Below are positions 41,725 through 56,490 of a stretch of DNA of 64,000 bases, piece after piece. The number at the start of each line of letters is the position of its first letter. The stretch's first letter is position 1. Below the pieces are notes generated by a model. That model ran no database searches. It was not told where the DNA came from and was given only the letters and a program-made list of their open reading frames with translations. Source of the DNA: Aestuariivirga sp. (GTDB taxonomy: Bacteria > Pseudomonadota > Alphaproteobacteria > Rhizobiales > Aestuariivirgaceae); contig NZ_JADCDA010000075.1 of assembly GCF_020252405.1 (NCBI RefSeq), positions 16,931 through 80,930 of the forward strand. Direction: 5' to 3'. The position numbers and the translations under genes are program-made.

Positions 41725-43053
41725 ATGCCCGGCATCAGGCTCGTCCAGCCCAGTTCACAGCTTCCCAAACAGGCCGCAGTCTGCGTCATCGGCGGCGGTG
41801 TTGCCGGCGTGTCGACGGCCCTTGAACTGGCCGAGCGCGGCATCGACGTGGCGCTGCTGGAAAAGGGCGAGATCGCCGCCGAGCAGTCGGGCCGGAACTG
41901 GGGCTGGTGCCGCCAGATGGGGCGCGATGCCCGCGAGATTCCGCTGATACAGGTGGCGATGAATATCTGGGACGGCATGGACGCGCGCGTCGAAGGCCAG
42001 ACCGGCTTCACCCGCTGCGGCATCCTCTATCTCTGCGAGACGGACGGGCAGCTGGCCGCCAGGAACGGCTGGTGCGAGAAGATCGCGAAGCCCGCCGGGC
42101 TCGCCACGCGCATGATCGGCGGACGGGAAGCCAACGCGCTTCAGCCCGGCTGCACCAGGCCCTGGAAGGGTGCGCTCTATACGCCTGACGACGGCCGCGC
42201 CGAACCCTTCGTGGCCGTGCCGCTGATGGCGGAGGCGCTCATGCGCAAGGGCGGCAAGCTGTTCACCAACTGCGCGGTGCGCGGGCTGGAGACGACGGGT
42301 GGCCGCATTTCATCGGTGGTCACGGAGAGGGGCGCCATCGCCTGCGATACCGTGGTTCTGGCGGGCGGCGCATGGTCGCGGCGCTTCTGCCACAACCTCG
42401 GCATTTCGCTGCCGCAGCTCACCGTCGTCAATTCGGTGATGCGCACCGCGCCTATCGACACCGGGCTGACGCGGACCTGCTCCGGCGGCGGCTTCACCTT
42501 CAGGAAGCGCATGGACGGCGGCTACACCATCACCGACAATCATTTCTCGGTGGCTGACATCGTGCCGGACTCGTTCCGGCTGTTCCGCGAATTCCTGCCG
42601 GCACTGATGCTCGACTGGAAGGGCCTGCGGCTGCGCCTCGGCAAGCGCTTCATCGAGGAGGCCAGGCTGAAGCGGCGCTGGGCGCTGGATGAGGTCTCGC
42701 CCTTCGAAGAGGTGCGCATTCTCGATCCCGAACCGGTGACCGACGTGCTGGACAGGGCCGCGGCTGCGCTAAAGGAATATTATCCGGTGTTCAGGCCCAT
42801 GAAGATCGCGGAGCGCTGGGCGGGCGCCATCGACGCGCTGCCGGATGCGGCGCCAATCATCTCGAAAGTGGAGAAGCTGCCGGGTTTCCATTTGTGCACC
42901 GGCTTCTCGGGCCATGGCTTCGGGCTTGGCCCGGGCGCCGGCAAGCTGATGGCGGAGATCGTGACGGGGGAGACGCCGTGTGTTGACCCCTCGCCGTTCC
43001 GCCACGCGCGGTTCTTCGACGGCAGCAATCCGCGTCCTTCGACGGGGCTGTAG
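41725..43053 (+). CDS. FAD-binding oxidoreductase (DadA/DAO family)
   Basis: AAVCVIGGGVAGVSTALELAERGIDVALLEKG; LCTGFSGHGFGLGPGAGKLMAEIV. Confidence 0.88.
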   Translation: MPGIRLVQPSSQLPKQAAVCVIGGGVAGVSTALELAERGIDVALLEKGEIAAEQSGRNWGWCRQMGRDAREIPLIQVAMNIWDGMDARVEGQTGFTRCGILYLCETDGQLAARNGWCEKIAKPAGLATRMIGGREANALQPGCTRPWKGALYTPDDGRAEPFVAVPLMAEALMRKGGKLFTNCAVRGLETTGGRISSVVTERGAIACDTVVLAGGAWSRRFCHNLGISLPQLTVVNSVMRTAPIDTGLTRTCSGGGFTFRKRMDGGYTITDNHFSVADIVPDSFRLFREFLPALMLDWKGLRLRLGKRFIEEARLKRRWALDEVSPFEEVRILDPEPVTDVLDRAAAALKEYYPVFRPMKIAERWAGAIDALPDAAPIISKVEKLPGFHLCTGFSGHGFGLGPGAGKLMAEIVTGETPCVDPSPFRHARFFDGSNPRPSTGL

Positions 43054-43203
43054 CGCGGCACTCGCCCACACGGGAATGCTCACCTTGCCCGGGGTCGACC
43101 CGGGCATCCTCTTCCATGGCGGGTGAAAAGGATCGCCGGGTCATGCCCGGCGAAGGTGAGTTGTCTGATGAGGCGTTCGCGCGCCGGGATGACGCCAATT
43201 ACC

Positions 43204-44592
43204 TCAGGAATGTATCGCCCGGCCCGCCACCGCCATGGCCGCTTCCTTCACCGCCTCCGAAAGCGTGGGGTGCGCGTGGCAGGTGCGGGCGAGGTCTTCC
43301 GCGGAGCCGCCGAATTCCATCAGCACGGCGGCCTCGTGGATCAGTTCGCCGGCCATGGGGCCGACGATGTGAACACCCAGCACGCGGTCGGTCCTGGCGT
43401 CGGCCAGAACCTTCACGAAGCCGTCCGTCGTCTGGTTGGCCTTGGCGCGGCCGTTGGCGAGGAACAGGAACTTGCCGGCCTTGTAGTCCGCGCCTTCCGC
43501 CTTCAGCTCCTCCTCGGTCTTGCCGACGGCCGCGACTTCCGGGTTGGTGTAGACGACGCCGGGGATGACGCCATAGTTCACGTGGCCCGCCTGGCCCGCC
43601 AGGATTTCGGCGAGTGCGATGCCTTCGTCCTCCGCCTTGTGGGCCAGCATGGGGCCACGGATGACGTCGCCGATGGCATGGATGCCGGGAACGCTGGTCT
43701 GGAAGCGGTCGTCCACCTCCACCCGTCCGCGATTGTCAAGCTTAACGCCCGCGGCGTCGAGACCCAGGCCTTCGGTGTAGGGCGTGCGGCCGACGGCGAC
43801 GAGCGCCACTTCGGCCTCGATCTGCTCAGGCGCGCCACCCGCGGCAGGCTCCACCGCGAGGGTGACCTTGTCCTTCGCCTTCACGGCCCCCGTGACCTTT
43901 GAGGACAGGCGGAAGGCGAAGCCCTGCTTCTGGAGGATGCGCTGGAAATTCCTGGCTGCGTCGAGGTCCATGCCCGGCAGGATGCGGTCCAGGTATTCGA
44001 TGACGGTGACCTTCGCGCCGAGGCGGGCATAGACCGAGCCCAGCTCGAGGCCGATGACGCCCGCGCCGATGACGGCCATCGAGGCCGGAACCTTCTCCAG
44101 CATCAGCGCACCGGTGGAGGAGACGATCTGCTTCTCGTCCATCTCGATGCCCTTGAGCTTCGCTGCGTCCGAGCCTGTGGCGATGACGATGTTCTTCGTC
44201 TCGATCGTGTCATTGCCGACCGTCACCGTGCCGGGCCCGGCGATCTTGCCGGTTCCGCGGAACACCGTGACCTTGTTCTTCTTCAGCAGAAAGTCGACGC
44301 CCTTGGTGTTGCCGTCGATGGCCTCCTGCTTGAAGCCCATCATCCTGGGGAAGTCGATCGACGTCTCGGCCCTGATGCCCATCCTGGCGAAGCTGTGCTT
44401 CGACCCGGCGTAGAGCTCTGAGGCATGCAGCAGCGCCTTGGAGGGAATGCAGCCGACGTTGAGGCAGGCGCCGCCGTGGGTGGCGCGCTTTTCGACCACC
44501 GCCACTTTCAGCCCCAGCTGGGCCGCACGGATGGCGCAGACATAGCCGCCGGGGCCGGTGCCGATGATGGTGACGTCGAACTGGTTCGCCAT
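43204..44592 (-). CDS. lpdA: Dihydrolipoyl dehydrogenase
   Basis: [20 protein letters not shown] redox motif; [18 protein letters not shown]-terminus. Confidence 0.96.
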   Translation of the reverse strand: MANQFDVTIIGTGPGGYVCAIRAAQLGLKVAVVEKRATHGGACLNVGCIPSKALLHASELYAGSKHSFARMGIRAETSIDFPRMMGFKQEAIDGNTKGVDFLLKKNKVTVFRGTGKIAGPGTVTVGNDTIETKNIVIATGSDAAKLKGIEMDEKQIVSSTGALMLEKVPASMAVIGAGVIGLELGSVYARLGAKVTVIEYLDRILPGMDLDAARNFQRILQKQGFAFRLSSKVTGAVKAKDKVTLAVEPAAGGAPEQIEAEVALVAVGRTPYTEGLGLDAAGVKLDNRGRVEVDDRFQTSVPGIHAIGDVIRGPMLAHKAEDEGIALAEILAGQAGHVNYGVIPGVVYTNPEVAAVGKTEEELKAEGADYKAGKFLFLANGRAKANQTTDGFVKVLADARTDRVLGVHIVGPMAGELIHEAAVLMEFGGSAEDLARTCHAHPTLSEAVKEAAMAVAGRAIHS

Positions 44593-44605
44593 GGTGTTGT
44601 TCCTG

Positions 44606-45355
44606 TCAGCAGCGTCCGCCGGCCACGGGGATGATGGAGCCGGTGACATAGGAGGATTGGTCCGAGCACAGCCACAGGATGGCGTCCGCCACCTCGTCCG
44701 CCGTGCCTTCGCGCTTCATGGGGATGTGCTCGCGCATCATCTTCACGCGGCCGGGAATGCCGGAGCTGTCGTGAATCTCGGTGTCGATGATGCCGGGGCG
44801 CACGGCGTTGACGCGGATGCCCTCGGCGGCGACCTCGCGGCCAAGGCCGATGGTGAGGACGTCCATGGCGCCCTTGCTGGCGGCATATTCGACGCCAAGC
44901 CCCGGCGCGCCCAGCACGGAGGCCGCGGATCCGAGATTGACGATCGATCCGCCGCTGCCGCCATGCTTCCTCGACATGCGCTTCACCGCCTCGCGCGCGC
45001 AGAGGAAGGCGCCGAGGATGTTGATGTCGAAGAGGCGCGTCAGGCGCCCGGCGCTCATCTCGTCAAGCCGGCTCTGGCGGTCCATGATGCCGGCATTGTT
45101 GACCAGCACCTTGAGCGGGCCGAGCTTGTCGGCTGCGGCGAAGAGGGCGAGGATGTCGGCCTCCTTCGCGACGTCGCCCCTGATGGCCACGGCCTTGCCG
45201 CCTTGGGCGGCGATGGCGTCGACCGCCCCGTCAGCGGCGGCGGCGTTGGCCGCGTAGTTGACGACGACGGTGTAGCCGGCCGCGCCCAGCTTGAGGGCCG
45301 CGGCCCTGCCGATGCCGCGGCTGCCGCCGGTGACGATGGCGATCTTGTCGGTCAT
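44606..45355 (-). CDS. SDR family oxidoreductase
   Basis: [34 protein letters not shown] YxxxK; NNAGIM. Confidence 0.92.
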   Translation of the reverse strand: MTDKIAIVTGGSRGIGRAAALKLGAAGYTVVVNYAANAAAADGAVDAIAAQGGKAVAIRGDVAKEADILALFAAADKLGPLKVLVNNAGIMDRQSRLDEMSAGRLTRLFDINILGAFLCAREAVKRMSRKHGGSGGSIVNLGSAASVLGAPGLGVEYAASKGAMDVLTIGLGREVAAEGIRVNAVRPGIIDTEIHDSSGIPGRVKMMREHIPMKREGTADEVADAILWLCSDQSSYVTGSIIPVAGGRC

Positions 45356-45377
45356 GCAGGTCCTCTCCTTGATGCCC

Positions 45378-46595
45378 TCACAGGTCCAGAATCATCCGCT
45401 GCGGGTCTTCGAGGTTTTCCTTGACGCGCACCAGGAAGGTGACGGCTTCCTTGCCGTCGACGATGCGGTGATCATAGGAGAGGGCGAGATACATCATCGG
45501 GCGGATCGCCACCTGGCCGTTGACGACCACGGGGCGTTCCTGGATTTTGTGCATGCCGAGGATGCCGGACTGCGGCGCGTTGAGGATGGGCGTCGACATC
45601 AGCGAGCCGTAAACACCGCCGTTGGAGATGGTGAAGGTGCCGCCCTGCATGTCGGCGATCTGCAGGCTGCCGTCCCGCGCGCGCCTGCCGTATTCCGCGA
45701 TGGTCTTCTCGATGCCGGCGAAGGACAGCATGTCGGCGTCGCGCAGCACGGGGACGACGAGGCCCTTGTCGGTGCCCACGGCCACGCCGATGTTGTAGAA
45801 GTTCTTGTAGACGATGTCGTCGCCGTCGATCTCGGCATTGACCGCCGGGATTTCCTTCAGCGCCTGGATGCAGGCCTTCACGAAGAAGCTCATGAAACCC
45901 AGCTTCACGCCGTGCTTCTTCTCGAACAGGTCCTTGTACTGGTTGCGGAGCGCCATGGCCGCCGTCATGTCCACCTCGTTGAAGGTGGTGAGCATGGCGG
46001 CGGTGTTCTGCGCATCCTTCAGGCGGCGCGCGATGGTGAGGCGCAGGCGCGACATCTTCACGCGCTCCTCGCGCGCGGCATCCGGCGGAGCCGAAGGCGT
46101 GCGGGCGGCGGGGGCGGGCGTTGCCGGGATAACCGGCGGCCTGGCTTGCGCAGCGGGCTTTTCGAGATGCGCGATCACGTCGCCCTTGGTGAGGCGGCCA
46201 TCCTTGCCGGTGCCGGAAACGGCGGCGGCATCGATCTTGTTTTCTTCCACCATCTTGCGGACGGCGGGCGACAGCGTCTGCTCCGCGGCCCTGGCAGGCG
46301 CCGCGGCTTCGGCCCTCTTCGGCGCTTCGGCGGGTTTCGACAAGGCGGCGCCGGCCGCGCCTTCCTCGATCATGCCGAGAAGGGCGCCGACATTCACCGT
46401 GACGCCCGGTTCGGCGGAGATGGAGGAGAGCCTGCCCGAGGCCGGCGCCGGGACTTCGACCGTCACCTTGTCGGTTTCAAGTTCAACGAGGGGCTCGTCG
46501 GCCTTCACCGCTTCGCCGGCCTTCCTGAACCACTTCGCAATCGTCGCCTCGGTGACCGATTCACCCAGAGCCGGAACGCGGATTTCCTTTGCCAT
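45378..46595 (-). CDS. sucB: 2-oxoglutarate dehydrogenase E2, dihydrolipoyllysine succinyltransferase
   Basis: Lipoyl domain [51 protein letters not shown]. Confidence 0.96.
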   Translation of the reverse strand: MAKEIRVPALGESVTEATIAKWFRKAGEAVKADEPLVELETDKVTVEVPAPASGRLSSISAEPGVTVNVGALLGMIEEGAAGAALSKPAEAPKRAEAAAPARAAEQTLSPAVRKMVEENKIDAAAVSGTGKDGRLTKGDVIAHLEKPAAQARPPVIPATPAPAARTPSAPPDAAREERVKMSRLRLTIARRLKDAQNTAAMLTTFNEVDMTAAMALRNQYKDLFEKKHGVKLGFMSFFVKACIQALKEIPAVNAEIDGDDIVYKNFYNIGVAVGTDKGLVVPVLRDADMLSFAGIEKTIAEYGRRARDGSLQIADMQGGTFTISNGGVYGSLMSTPILNAPQSGILGMHKIQERPVVVNGQVAIRPMMYLALSYDHRIVDGKEAVTFLVRVKENLEDPQRMILDL

Positions 46596-46607
46596 GTTCT
46601 CTGTCCC

Positions 46608-49565
<2,958 letters not shown>

Positions 49566-49591
49566 CCCATGATCCTCGTGAAGGGTCCCCG

Positions 49592-49732
49592 CCCGCGGAG
49601 CGGGAGAGGAAAGGGGCCCGCCGCGAAAGCGGTGGGATAGGTGAGGGGAACCACGTTCGGAGTCAGCGGCCCCTCACCTCCCCCATGCTGCGCATGGGGC
49701 CCCTTCCTCTCCCGCCTTGCGGGAGAGGACGA
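49592..49732. repeat. Nested inverted repeat in the sucA-sucD spacer
   Basis: CGGGAGAGGAAAGGGGCCC (49601) pairs with GGGGCCCCTTCCTCTCCCG (~49696); internal GGTGAGGGG / CCCCTCACC pair. Confidence 0.7.
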
Positions 49733-49765
49733 GGAGGCGAGTGCCACCGGTTCTGTGTGCATCAA

Positions 49766-50641
49766 TCAGCCCTGCAGCTTCCTGACCAGCGTCTTGCCCA
49801 GCAAAGCGGGCGAATCCGCCACCGCGATGCCGGCGCGCTTCATGGCCTCGATCTTGGATTCGGCCCCGCCCTTGCCACCGGAGATAATGGCGCCGGCATG
49901 GCCCATGCGGCGGCCCGGCGGCGCGGTGCGGCCGGCGATGAAGCCGGCCATCGGCTTCTTCTTCCTGGACTTCGCGATGAATTCCGCCGCGTCTTCCTCG
50001 GCCGAGCCGCCGATTTCGCCGATCATGATGATCGATTCCGTCGCGTCGTCGGCCAAAAACATGTCCAGCATGTCGATGAATTCGGTGCCCTTGACGGGGT
50101 CGCCGCCGATGCCGACCGCCGTGGTCTGGCCGAGGCCTTCCTGCGTGGTCTGGAACACCGCCTCATAGGTGAGCGTGCCGGAACGCGAGACGATGCCCAC
50201 GGAGCCTTGCCTGAAGATATTGCCCGGCATGATGCCGATCTTGCATTCGTTGGGCGTGAGCACGCCCGGGCAATTCGGCCCGATGAGGCGGGACCTGGAG
50301 CCCGTGAGCGCGCGCTTCACCTTCACCATGTCGAGGACCGGAATGCCTTCGGTGATGCACACGATGAGCGGGATCCCGGCGTCGATGGCCTCGAGAATGG
50401 CATCCGCCGCGAAGGGCGGCGGCACATAGATCACGGAGGCATCCGCACCCGTGGCCTGCCTGGCATCCCAGACGGTGTCGAACACCGGCAACCCGATGTG
50501 GGTGGTTCCGCCCTTGCCCGGTGTCACGCCCGCCACCATCTGCGTGCCATAGGCGATGGCCTGCCCGGTGTGGAAGGTGCCGTTGTTGCCGGTGATGCCC
50601 TGGCAGATGACCCTGGTGCCGCGGTTAACGAGAATTGACAT
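49766..50641 (-). CDS. sucD: Succinyl-CoA synthetase alpha subunit
   Basis: [40 protein letters not shown] phosphohistidine loop. Confidence 0.97.
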   Translation of the reverse strand: MSILVNRGTRVICQGITGNNGTFHTGQAIAYGTQMVAGVTPGKGGTTHIGLPVFDTVWDARQATGADASVIYVPPPFAADAILEAIDAGIPLIVCITEGIPVLDMVKVKRALTGSRSRLIGPNCPGVLTPNECKIGIMPGNIFRQGSVGIVSRSGTLTYEAVFQTTQEGLGQTTAVGIGGDPVKGTEFIDMLDMFLADDATESIIMIGEIGGSAEEDAAEFIAKSRKKKPMAGFIAGRTAPPGRRMGHAGAIISGGKGGAESKIEAMKRAGIAVADSPALLGKTLVRKLQG

Positions 50642-50723
50642 GCTGTTCTCTGAAGCTGCGATTGATCGGCATGCGAGGCGCGGGCACCGTTTCCCCGACG
50701 GTAAAAATGTGGTGACTCATTGC

Positions 50724-51152
50724 TTACGCCGCCCCGAATGGATTGATGACGGTGACCGAACCATATTTTTGCCTATGGCTCATATCCTGCGAATAGAGAA
50801 CCGGCAGTTTGAGCCGTTGCGCCGCGGCGATCAGCGCGGCGTCCCAAAACTGGATCTTGAAGCGCTCACGCACGAAGGCCGCGGCGCCGATCAGAGCCGC
50901 ATCGACGTCCACCTCGCAATAGGCCCGGAGGCGGCGAACCCACTCCTGGGCGCGGGTCACGTCAAGCGCTTCATGCTGCAGGTGCCTGATGACATGATAG
51001 AACTCGCCCAGCACCTGAGCCGAGATCGCATAGGCGCCTTCAGCCACGATGCGGCTCGCCACGGCGTGCTCATGCGGATACTTATCTCTTCCGGCCGCGG
51101 CGTAGACCAGGATGTTTGTGTCGAGGAAGCAGCGGGCCGCCATAGATTTCAT
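50724..51152 (-). CDS. vapC: PIN-domain toxin (VapC-like)
   Basis: MAARCFLDTNILVYAAAG; GAYAISAQVLGEFYHVI; IQFWDAALIAAAQRL conserved acidic PIN residues. Start 51143 or 51152. Confidence 0.88.
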   Translation of the reverse strand: MKSMAARCFLDTNILVYAAAGRDKYPHEHAVASRIVAEGAYAISAQVLGEFYHVIRHLQHEALDVTRAQEWVRRLRAYCEVDVDAALIGAAAFVRERFKIQFWDAALIAAAQRLKLPVLYSQDMSHRQKYGSVTVINPFGAA

Positions 51153-51366
51153 CCCTGTCGATCTTGAAGCCGTCCGGCAACCGCCCGGCGGATGACTTCA
51201 TCAATTCGATCAAGCCAAGCCGCGCCTCTTCCCGCTGGGCCTCTTTTGCCATGGCGCCGGCGAGCAGCTTCCGCACCAGCGCGTTGAGCGTGGTGCCCTC
51301 CGCCCTGGCGAAGGCGCGCGCCGCCGCCAGCAATTCTTCGTCCATGGCCAGCGTGATATTGGGCAT
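51082..51366 (-). CDS. vapB: RHH-type antitoxin of VapBC-like pair
   Basis: MPNITLAMDEELLAAARAFARAEGTTLNALVRKLL RHH pattern; immediately upstream of and overlapping vapC. Confidence 0.82.
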   Translation of the reverse strand: MPNITLAMDEELLAAARAFARAEGTTLNALVRKLLAGAMAKEAQREEARLGLIELMKSSAGRLPDGFKIDRDEIYGGPLLPRHKHPGLRRGRKR

Positions 51367-51420
51367 CGCGGGCTTTCTCCCACACAGTCTCACATAGGAT
51401 ATGTGAAATTACGTGGAACA

Positions 51421-52590
51421 TCAAGCCGCCTCCCTCACAGCTTTGACGATCTTGGATGCGGCATCGTCGAGATCGTCGGCGGGGATGACGTTGAGCTTGG
51501 AGTCGCGGATGATCTGTTTGCCCAGGTCCACATTGGTCCCCTCGAGGCGGACGACGAGCGGAACCTGCAAGCCCACTTCCTGCACCGCGGCGATGACGCC
51601 CTCGGCGATCACGTCGCACTTCATGATGCCGCCGAAGATATTGACGAGAATGCCTTTGACCTTCGGGTCGGCGGTGATGATCTTGAAGGCTGCGGCCACT
51701 TTTTCCCTGGTGGCGCCGCCGCCGACATCGAGGAAGTTGGCGGGCTCGGCGCCATAGAGCTTGATGATGTCCATGGTCGCCATGGCGAGGCCCGCGCCAT
51801 TCACCATGCAGCCGATGGAACCGTCGAGCGCCACATAGGAGAGGTCGAACTTCGAAGCCTCGATCTCCTTCGGATCCTCTTCCGTCAGGTCGCGCAGTTC
51901 CCTGATCTCGGGATGACGGTCGAGCGCGTTGGAGTCGAAGTTGATCTTGGCATCGAGGCAGATCAGGTTGCCGTCCCTGGTGACGACGAGCGGGTTGATC
52001 TCCAAGAGGCTCATGTCCTTGTCGGTGAAGGCCTTGTAGAGCTGCCCGATCATCTTCACGCATTGCTTGACCTGTTCGCCCTCGAGCCTGAGGGCGGACG
52101 CGATGCGGCGTCCGACATAGGGCGCGTAACCTGCGGCGGGATCGACCTGCACGGTGACGATCTTCTCCGGCGTGTCATGCGCCACCTTCTCGATGTCCAT
52201 GCCGCCTTCGGTGGAGGCGATGAAGGCGACGCGCGAGGTTTCGCGGTCAACCAGGATCGAGAGATAGAGTTCGCGGGCGATCGCCGTGCCTTCCTCGATG
52301 TAGAGGCGCTGCACGAGCTTGCCTTCGGGGCCGGTCTGGTGGGTGACCAGCGTCATGCCGAGCATGCGCCCGGCCTCGGCCCTCACGCCGTCGATGGACG
52401 TCACCACCTTGACGCCGCCGCCCTTGCCGCGGCCGCCGGCGTGGATCTGCGACTTCACGACCCACACAGGGCCGCCCAGCTTTTCGGCGGCCTTCACGGC
52501 CTCTTCCACGGTGAAGGCGGGAAGGCCCTTGCCGGTGGCGACGCCGAAGCCGCGGAGGACTTCCTTGGCCTGATATTCATGAATGTTCAT
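51421..52590 (-). CDS. sucC: Succinyl-CoA synthetase beta subunit
   Basis: [61 protein letters not shown]. Confidence 0.97.
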   Translation of the reverse strand: MNIHEYQAKEVLRGFGVATGKGLPAFTVEEAVKAAEKLGGPVWVVKSQIHAGGRGKGGGVKVVTSIDGVRAEAGRMLGMTLVTHQTGPEGKLVQRLYIEEGTAIARELYLSILVDRETSRVAFIASTEGGMDIEKVAHDTPEKIVTVQVDPAAGYAPYVGRRIASALRLEGEQVKQCVKMIGQLYKAFTDKDMSLLEINPLVVTRDGNLICLDAKINFDSNALDRHPEIRELRDLTEEDPKEIEASKFDLSYVALDGSIGCMVNGAGLAMATMDIIKLYGAEPANFLDVGGGATREKVAAAFKIITADPKVKGILVNIFGGIMKCDVIAEGVIAAVQEVGLQVPLVVRLEGTNVDLGKQIIRDSKLNVIPADDLDDAASKIVKAVREAA

Positions 52591-52617
52591 TGGCGCGCTC
52601 CTCGCGTTACGTGCGCA

Positions 52618-53712
<1,095 letters not shown>

Positions 53713-54804
53713 TCAAGTTTCGGCGATTTTTTTGCCCCACCAGGAGGCCGACTGCATCTCCTTGAGGCGCGAGACGGTTCTGCCGAACTCGAAGGCGTGA
53801 TCGACCGCCGGATAAATACCCTCCGGGGCTTGCGCGGAGGTCGCCACCAGCCTGACCTTCCCGTCATAGAGCGTGTCGATGAGCAGCACGAAGCGCCTGG
53901 CCTCGTTGCGGCTCTCCGGCCCCAGTGCGGGGATGTGCTCAAGGAACAGGACCTGGAAATTCCGGGCCAGGGCGAGGTAGTCCGGCGGGCCCAGCGGCTG
54001 TTCGCAGAGCTTGGCGAAGCTGAAGCGCGCGCAGCCATGGGCGGCCTGGGGCACATGCAGCTTGCGGCCGAGCACGTCGATGTCCAGGGGCTCGCCGCGG
54101 TCGGTGTCGGTGAGGCGCAGCCACAGGTCCTGCAGGCGGGCGTCGGTCTGGGCCGAAATGGGGGTGAGGAAGGTCTCGTGCGCCTTGACGCGGCCAAGGC
54201 GGTAATCCGTCGGGCTTTCGAGCGGGACGATGTCCAGGCGGTCCCTGATCAGCGCGATGAAAGGCAGGAAGAGCTGGCGGTTGAGGCCGTTCCGGTAAAG
54301 CTGGTCAGGGCTCAGGTTCGAGGTGGTGACAATCGCCGTGCCGGCGGCCAGCAGGCCCTCGAAGAGGCGGCCGACGATCATCGCGTCGGCAATGTCGGCG
54401 ACCTGCATCTCGTCGAGGCACAGCAGGCGGGCTTCCTTCGCCAGCGCCCTGGCGACGGGGGCGATGGCGTCCCGGGCGTGCGATTGCCGCGCCGCGTGCA
54501 GGCGCTTGTGCACGTCCTGCATGAAGGCATGAAAATGCACGCGGCGCTTCGGGGCGAAGTCGACGGTCTCGTAGAAGAGGTCCATCAGCATGGTCTTGCC
54601 GCGGCCGACCTCGCCGTGGATGTAGAGGCCCCTGGGCGGGGCTGAGGGCTTCCTGAAGCGCGCGAGGAGGCCGGTGTGCGGGGCCTGTGCCGTCAGCTCG
54701 GTGGCGAGTTGATCCAGCCTCGTTGCAACAGCGCGCTGGGCGGCATCGGCCTTGATGAGGCCTGCGTCGCGGCGGCGGTCGTATTCGGCGAAGATGGGGG
54801 TCAT
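53713..54804 (-). CDS. zapE: Cell division protein ZapE (AFG1-family ATPase)
   Basis: GLYIHGEVGRGKTMLMDLFYE; LLCLDEMQVADIADAMI. Confidence 0.93.
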   Translation of the reverse strand: MTPIFAEYDRRRDAGLIKADAAQRAVATRLDQLATELTAQAPHTGLLARFRKPSAPPRGLYIHGEVGRGKTMLMDLFYETVDFAPKRRVHFHAFMQDVHKRLHAARQSHARDAIAPVARALAKEARLLCLDEMQVADIADAMIVGRLFEGLLAAGTAIVTTSNLSPDQLYRNGLNRQLFLPFIALIRDRLDIVPLESPTDYRLGRVKAHETFLTPISAQTDARLQDLWLRLTDTDRGEPLDIDVLGRKLHVPQAAHGCARFSFAKLCEQPLGPPDYLALARNFQVLFLEHIPALGPESRNEARRFVLLIDTLYDGKVRLVATSAQAPEGIYPAVDHAFEFGRTVSRLKEMQSASWWGKKIAET

Positions 54805-54823
54805 TACATCCCACCTCCTGAGG

Positions 54824-54906
54824 CCGTCATCCCGGCGAAGGCCGGGATCCAGCTTTCCACAGGGTCGATGCCCGAAGCTGGACCCCGGCCTTCGCCGGGG
54901 TGACGG
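54824..54906. repeat. REP-like palindromic element
   Basis: CCGTCATCCCGGCGAAGGCCGGGATCCAGCTT ... AAGCTGGACCCCGGCCTTCGCCGGGGTGACGG. Confidence 0.85.
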
Positions 54907-54942
54907 AAACAGGGGAGTGTGCGTCGCACCAAAGGCCGCGCC

Positions 54943-55593
54943 TTACAGCGTCTGCCCGGTGTTCTTCCAGTCGGCCAGGAACTGCTCGATGCCTTTGTCG
55001 GTCAGCGGGTGCTTGACCAGCGACTTGATGACGGCGGGCGGGCAGGTGGCGACATCGGCGCCGATCAGGGCCACCTGCTTCACATGCAGCGCGGTGCGCA
55101 CGGAGGCGGCGAGGATCTCGGTGTCGAAGGCGTAATTGTCATAGATCTGGCGGATCTCGGCGATCAGGTCCGTGCCGTCCAGGTGAATGTCGTCCAGCCT
55201 GCCGATGAAGGGCGAGATGAAGGTGGCGCCGGCCTTGGCGGCCAGCAGCGCCTGGATGGCCGAAAAGCACAGCGTGACGTTCACCATACAGCCGTCCGAG
55301 GCGAGCGCCTTGCAGGCCTTGAGGCCGTCGAGGGTCAGCGGCACCTTGACCGTGACGTTGGAGGCGATCTGGCGCAGGCCCCTGGCCTCGCGCATCATGC
55401 CTTCATAGTCGAGCGAGACCACCTCGGCGGAGACCGGGCCTTCGACGATCGAACAAATCTCCGCGATCACGTCCTTGAAGTTGCGGCCGGACCTGGCGAT
55501 CAGCGAAGGATTGGTGGTCACGCCATCAAGGAGGCCCAGATCGTTGAGCTCCGTAATGTCCTTCACGTCGGCGGTATCGGCAAAGAATTTCAT
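54943..55593 (-). CDS. fsa: Fructose-6-phosphate aldolase/transaldolase (TalC/FSA type)
   Basis: [53 protein letters not shown]. Confidence 0.93.
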   Translation of the reverse strand: MKFFADTADVKDITELNDLGLLDGVTTNPSLIARSGRNFKDVIAEICSIVEGPVSAEVVSLDYEGMMREARGLRQIASNVTVKVPLTLDGLKACKALASDGCMVNVTLCFSAIQALLAAKAGATFISPFIGRLDDIHLDGTDLIAEIRQIYDNYAFDTEILAASVRTALHVKQVALIGADVATCPPAVIKSLVKHPLTDKGIEQFLADWKNTGQTL

Positions 55594-55623
55594 GGCGGCG
55601 GTCCCTCTTGCTTGGGCCGAGCC

Positions 55624-56490
55624 TTACCGCCCGGCCCTGGCCAAATCAACCATGCGCGGGTCATGGCCGCATTGGAGCCGCGCCGTCTCGCAAAGGGACT
55701 GGACGAGGGGGCCGAGATCGGCCTGCGCCAGCGGCTCCCGGTCCAGCGCCGTGACGGGCCTGATGAAGCGCAGGCTGTTGGTGAGGAAGACGGCGTCAGC
55801 GTGCTTCAGTTCCTCCGGCCTCACCACCCGTTCCTCGGGCTTCAGCCCCAGATGGGCGGCGGAGTGCAGCAGGGTCTGGCGGGTGACGCCCGTCAGGATG
55901 CCCTGGTCGCGGGCCGGGGTTATGAGGGCCTTGCCCCTGAGCAGGAAGACATTGGCGATAGTGGTGCAGGCGACATGGCCCGCAGTGTTCAGCATCAGCG
56001 CGTCTTCGGCGCCGCGGCCCGCCGCCTCCCGCGCTGCCGCGATGTTGTCGATATAGGACAGCGTCTTCAACCGGCAGGAGACGCTGGCCGGATTGCGGCG
56101 GATCGCGGTTGACGACAGCGCCACGGACTTCAGCATCATGGCGGGATCGAAGGCATCGAGCATCAGGAGCAGACTGGAGCAGCCGCCGGCCGCTGCAAGT
56201 CCTCGCGCCGCGGCGCCGCGGGTCAGCGTCACGCGCAGCACGTGGTGAAGCCTGGGGATGCCGGCGAGGATCTCCTCCACCGCATCATCCAGCATGCCGC
56301 GGTCGAAGCCAAGGCCCAGTTCCCCCGCCGCGGCCTCGAGCCTCGCGAAGTGCATGTTGCCCCACAGCGCCGTGCGGTTGAGGACGAGGATGGTTTCGAA
56401 CAGCCCGTCGCCCAGCAGCAGGCCGCGCTCGCCGCGCTCCACCGCCAGCGGCCCCTCGGCGAGGGCGCCGTTGAACCAGGTGCGGCTCAT
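55624..56490 (-). CDS. pabC: Class IV aminotransferase, probable aminodeoxychorismate lyase
   Basis: GLLLGDGLFETILVLN; TLSYIDNIAAAREAAGRGAEDALMLNTAGHVACTTIANVF; adjacent to pabA/pabB. Confidence 0.85.
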   Translation of the reverse strand: MSRTWFNGALAEGPLAVERGERGLLLGDGLFETILVLNRTALWGNMHFARLEAAAGELGLGFDRGMLDDAVEEILAGIPRLHHVLRVTLTRGAAARGLAAAGGCSSLLLMLDAFDPAMMLKSVALSSTAIRRNPASVSCRLKTLSYIDNIAAAREAAGRGAEDALMLNTAGHVACTTIANVFLLRGKALITPARDQGILTGVTRQTLLHSAAHLGLKPEERVVRPEELKHADAVFLTNSLRFIRPVTALDREPLAQADLGPLVQSLCETARLQCGHDPRMVDLARAGR

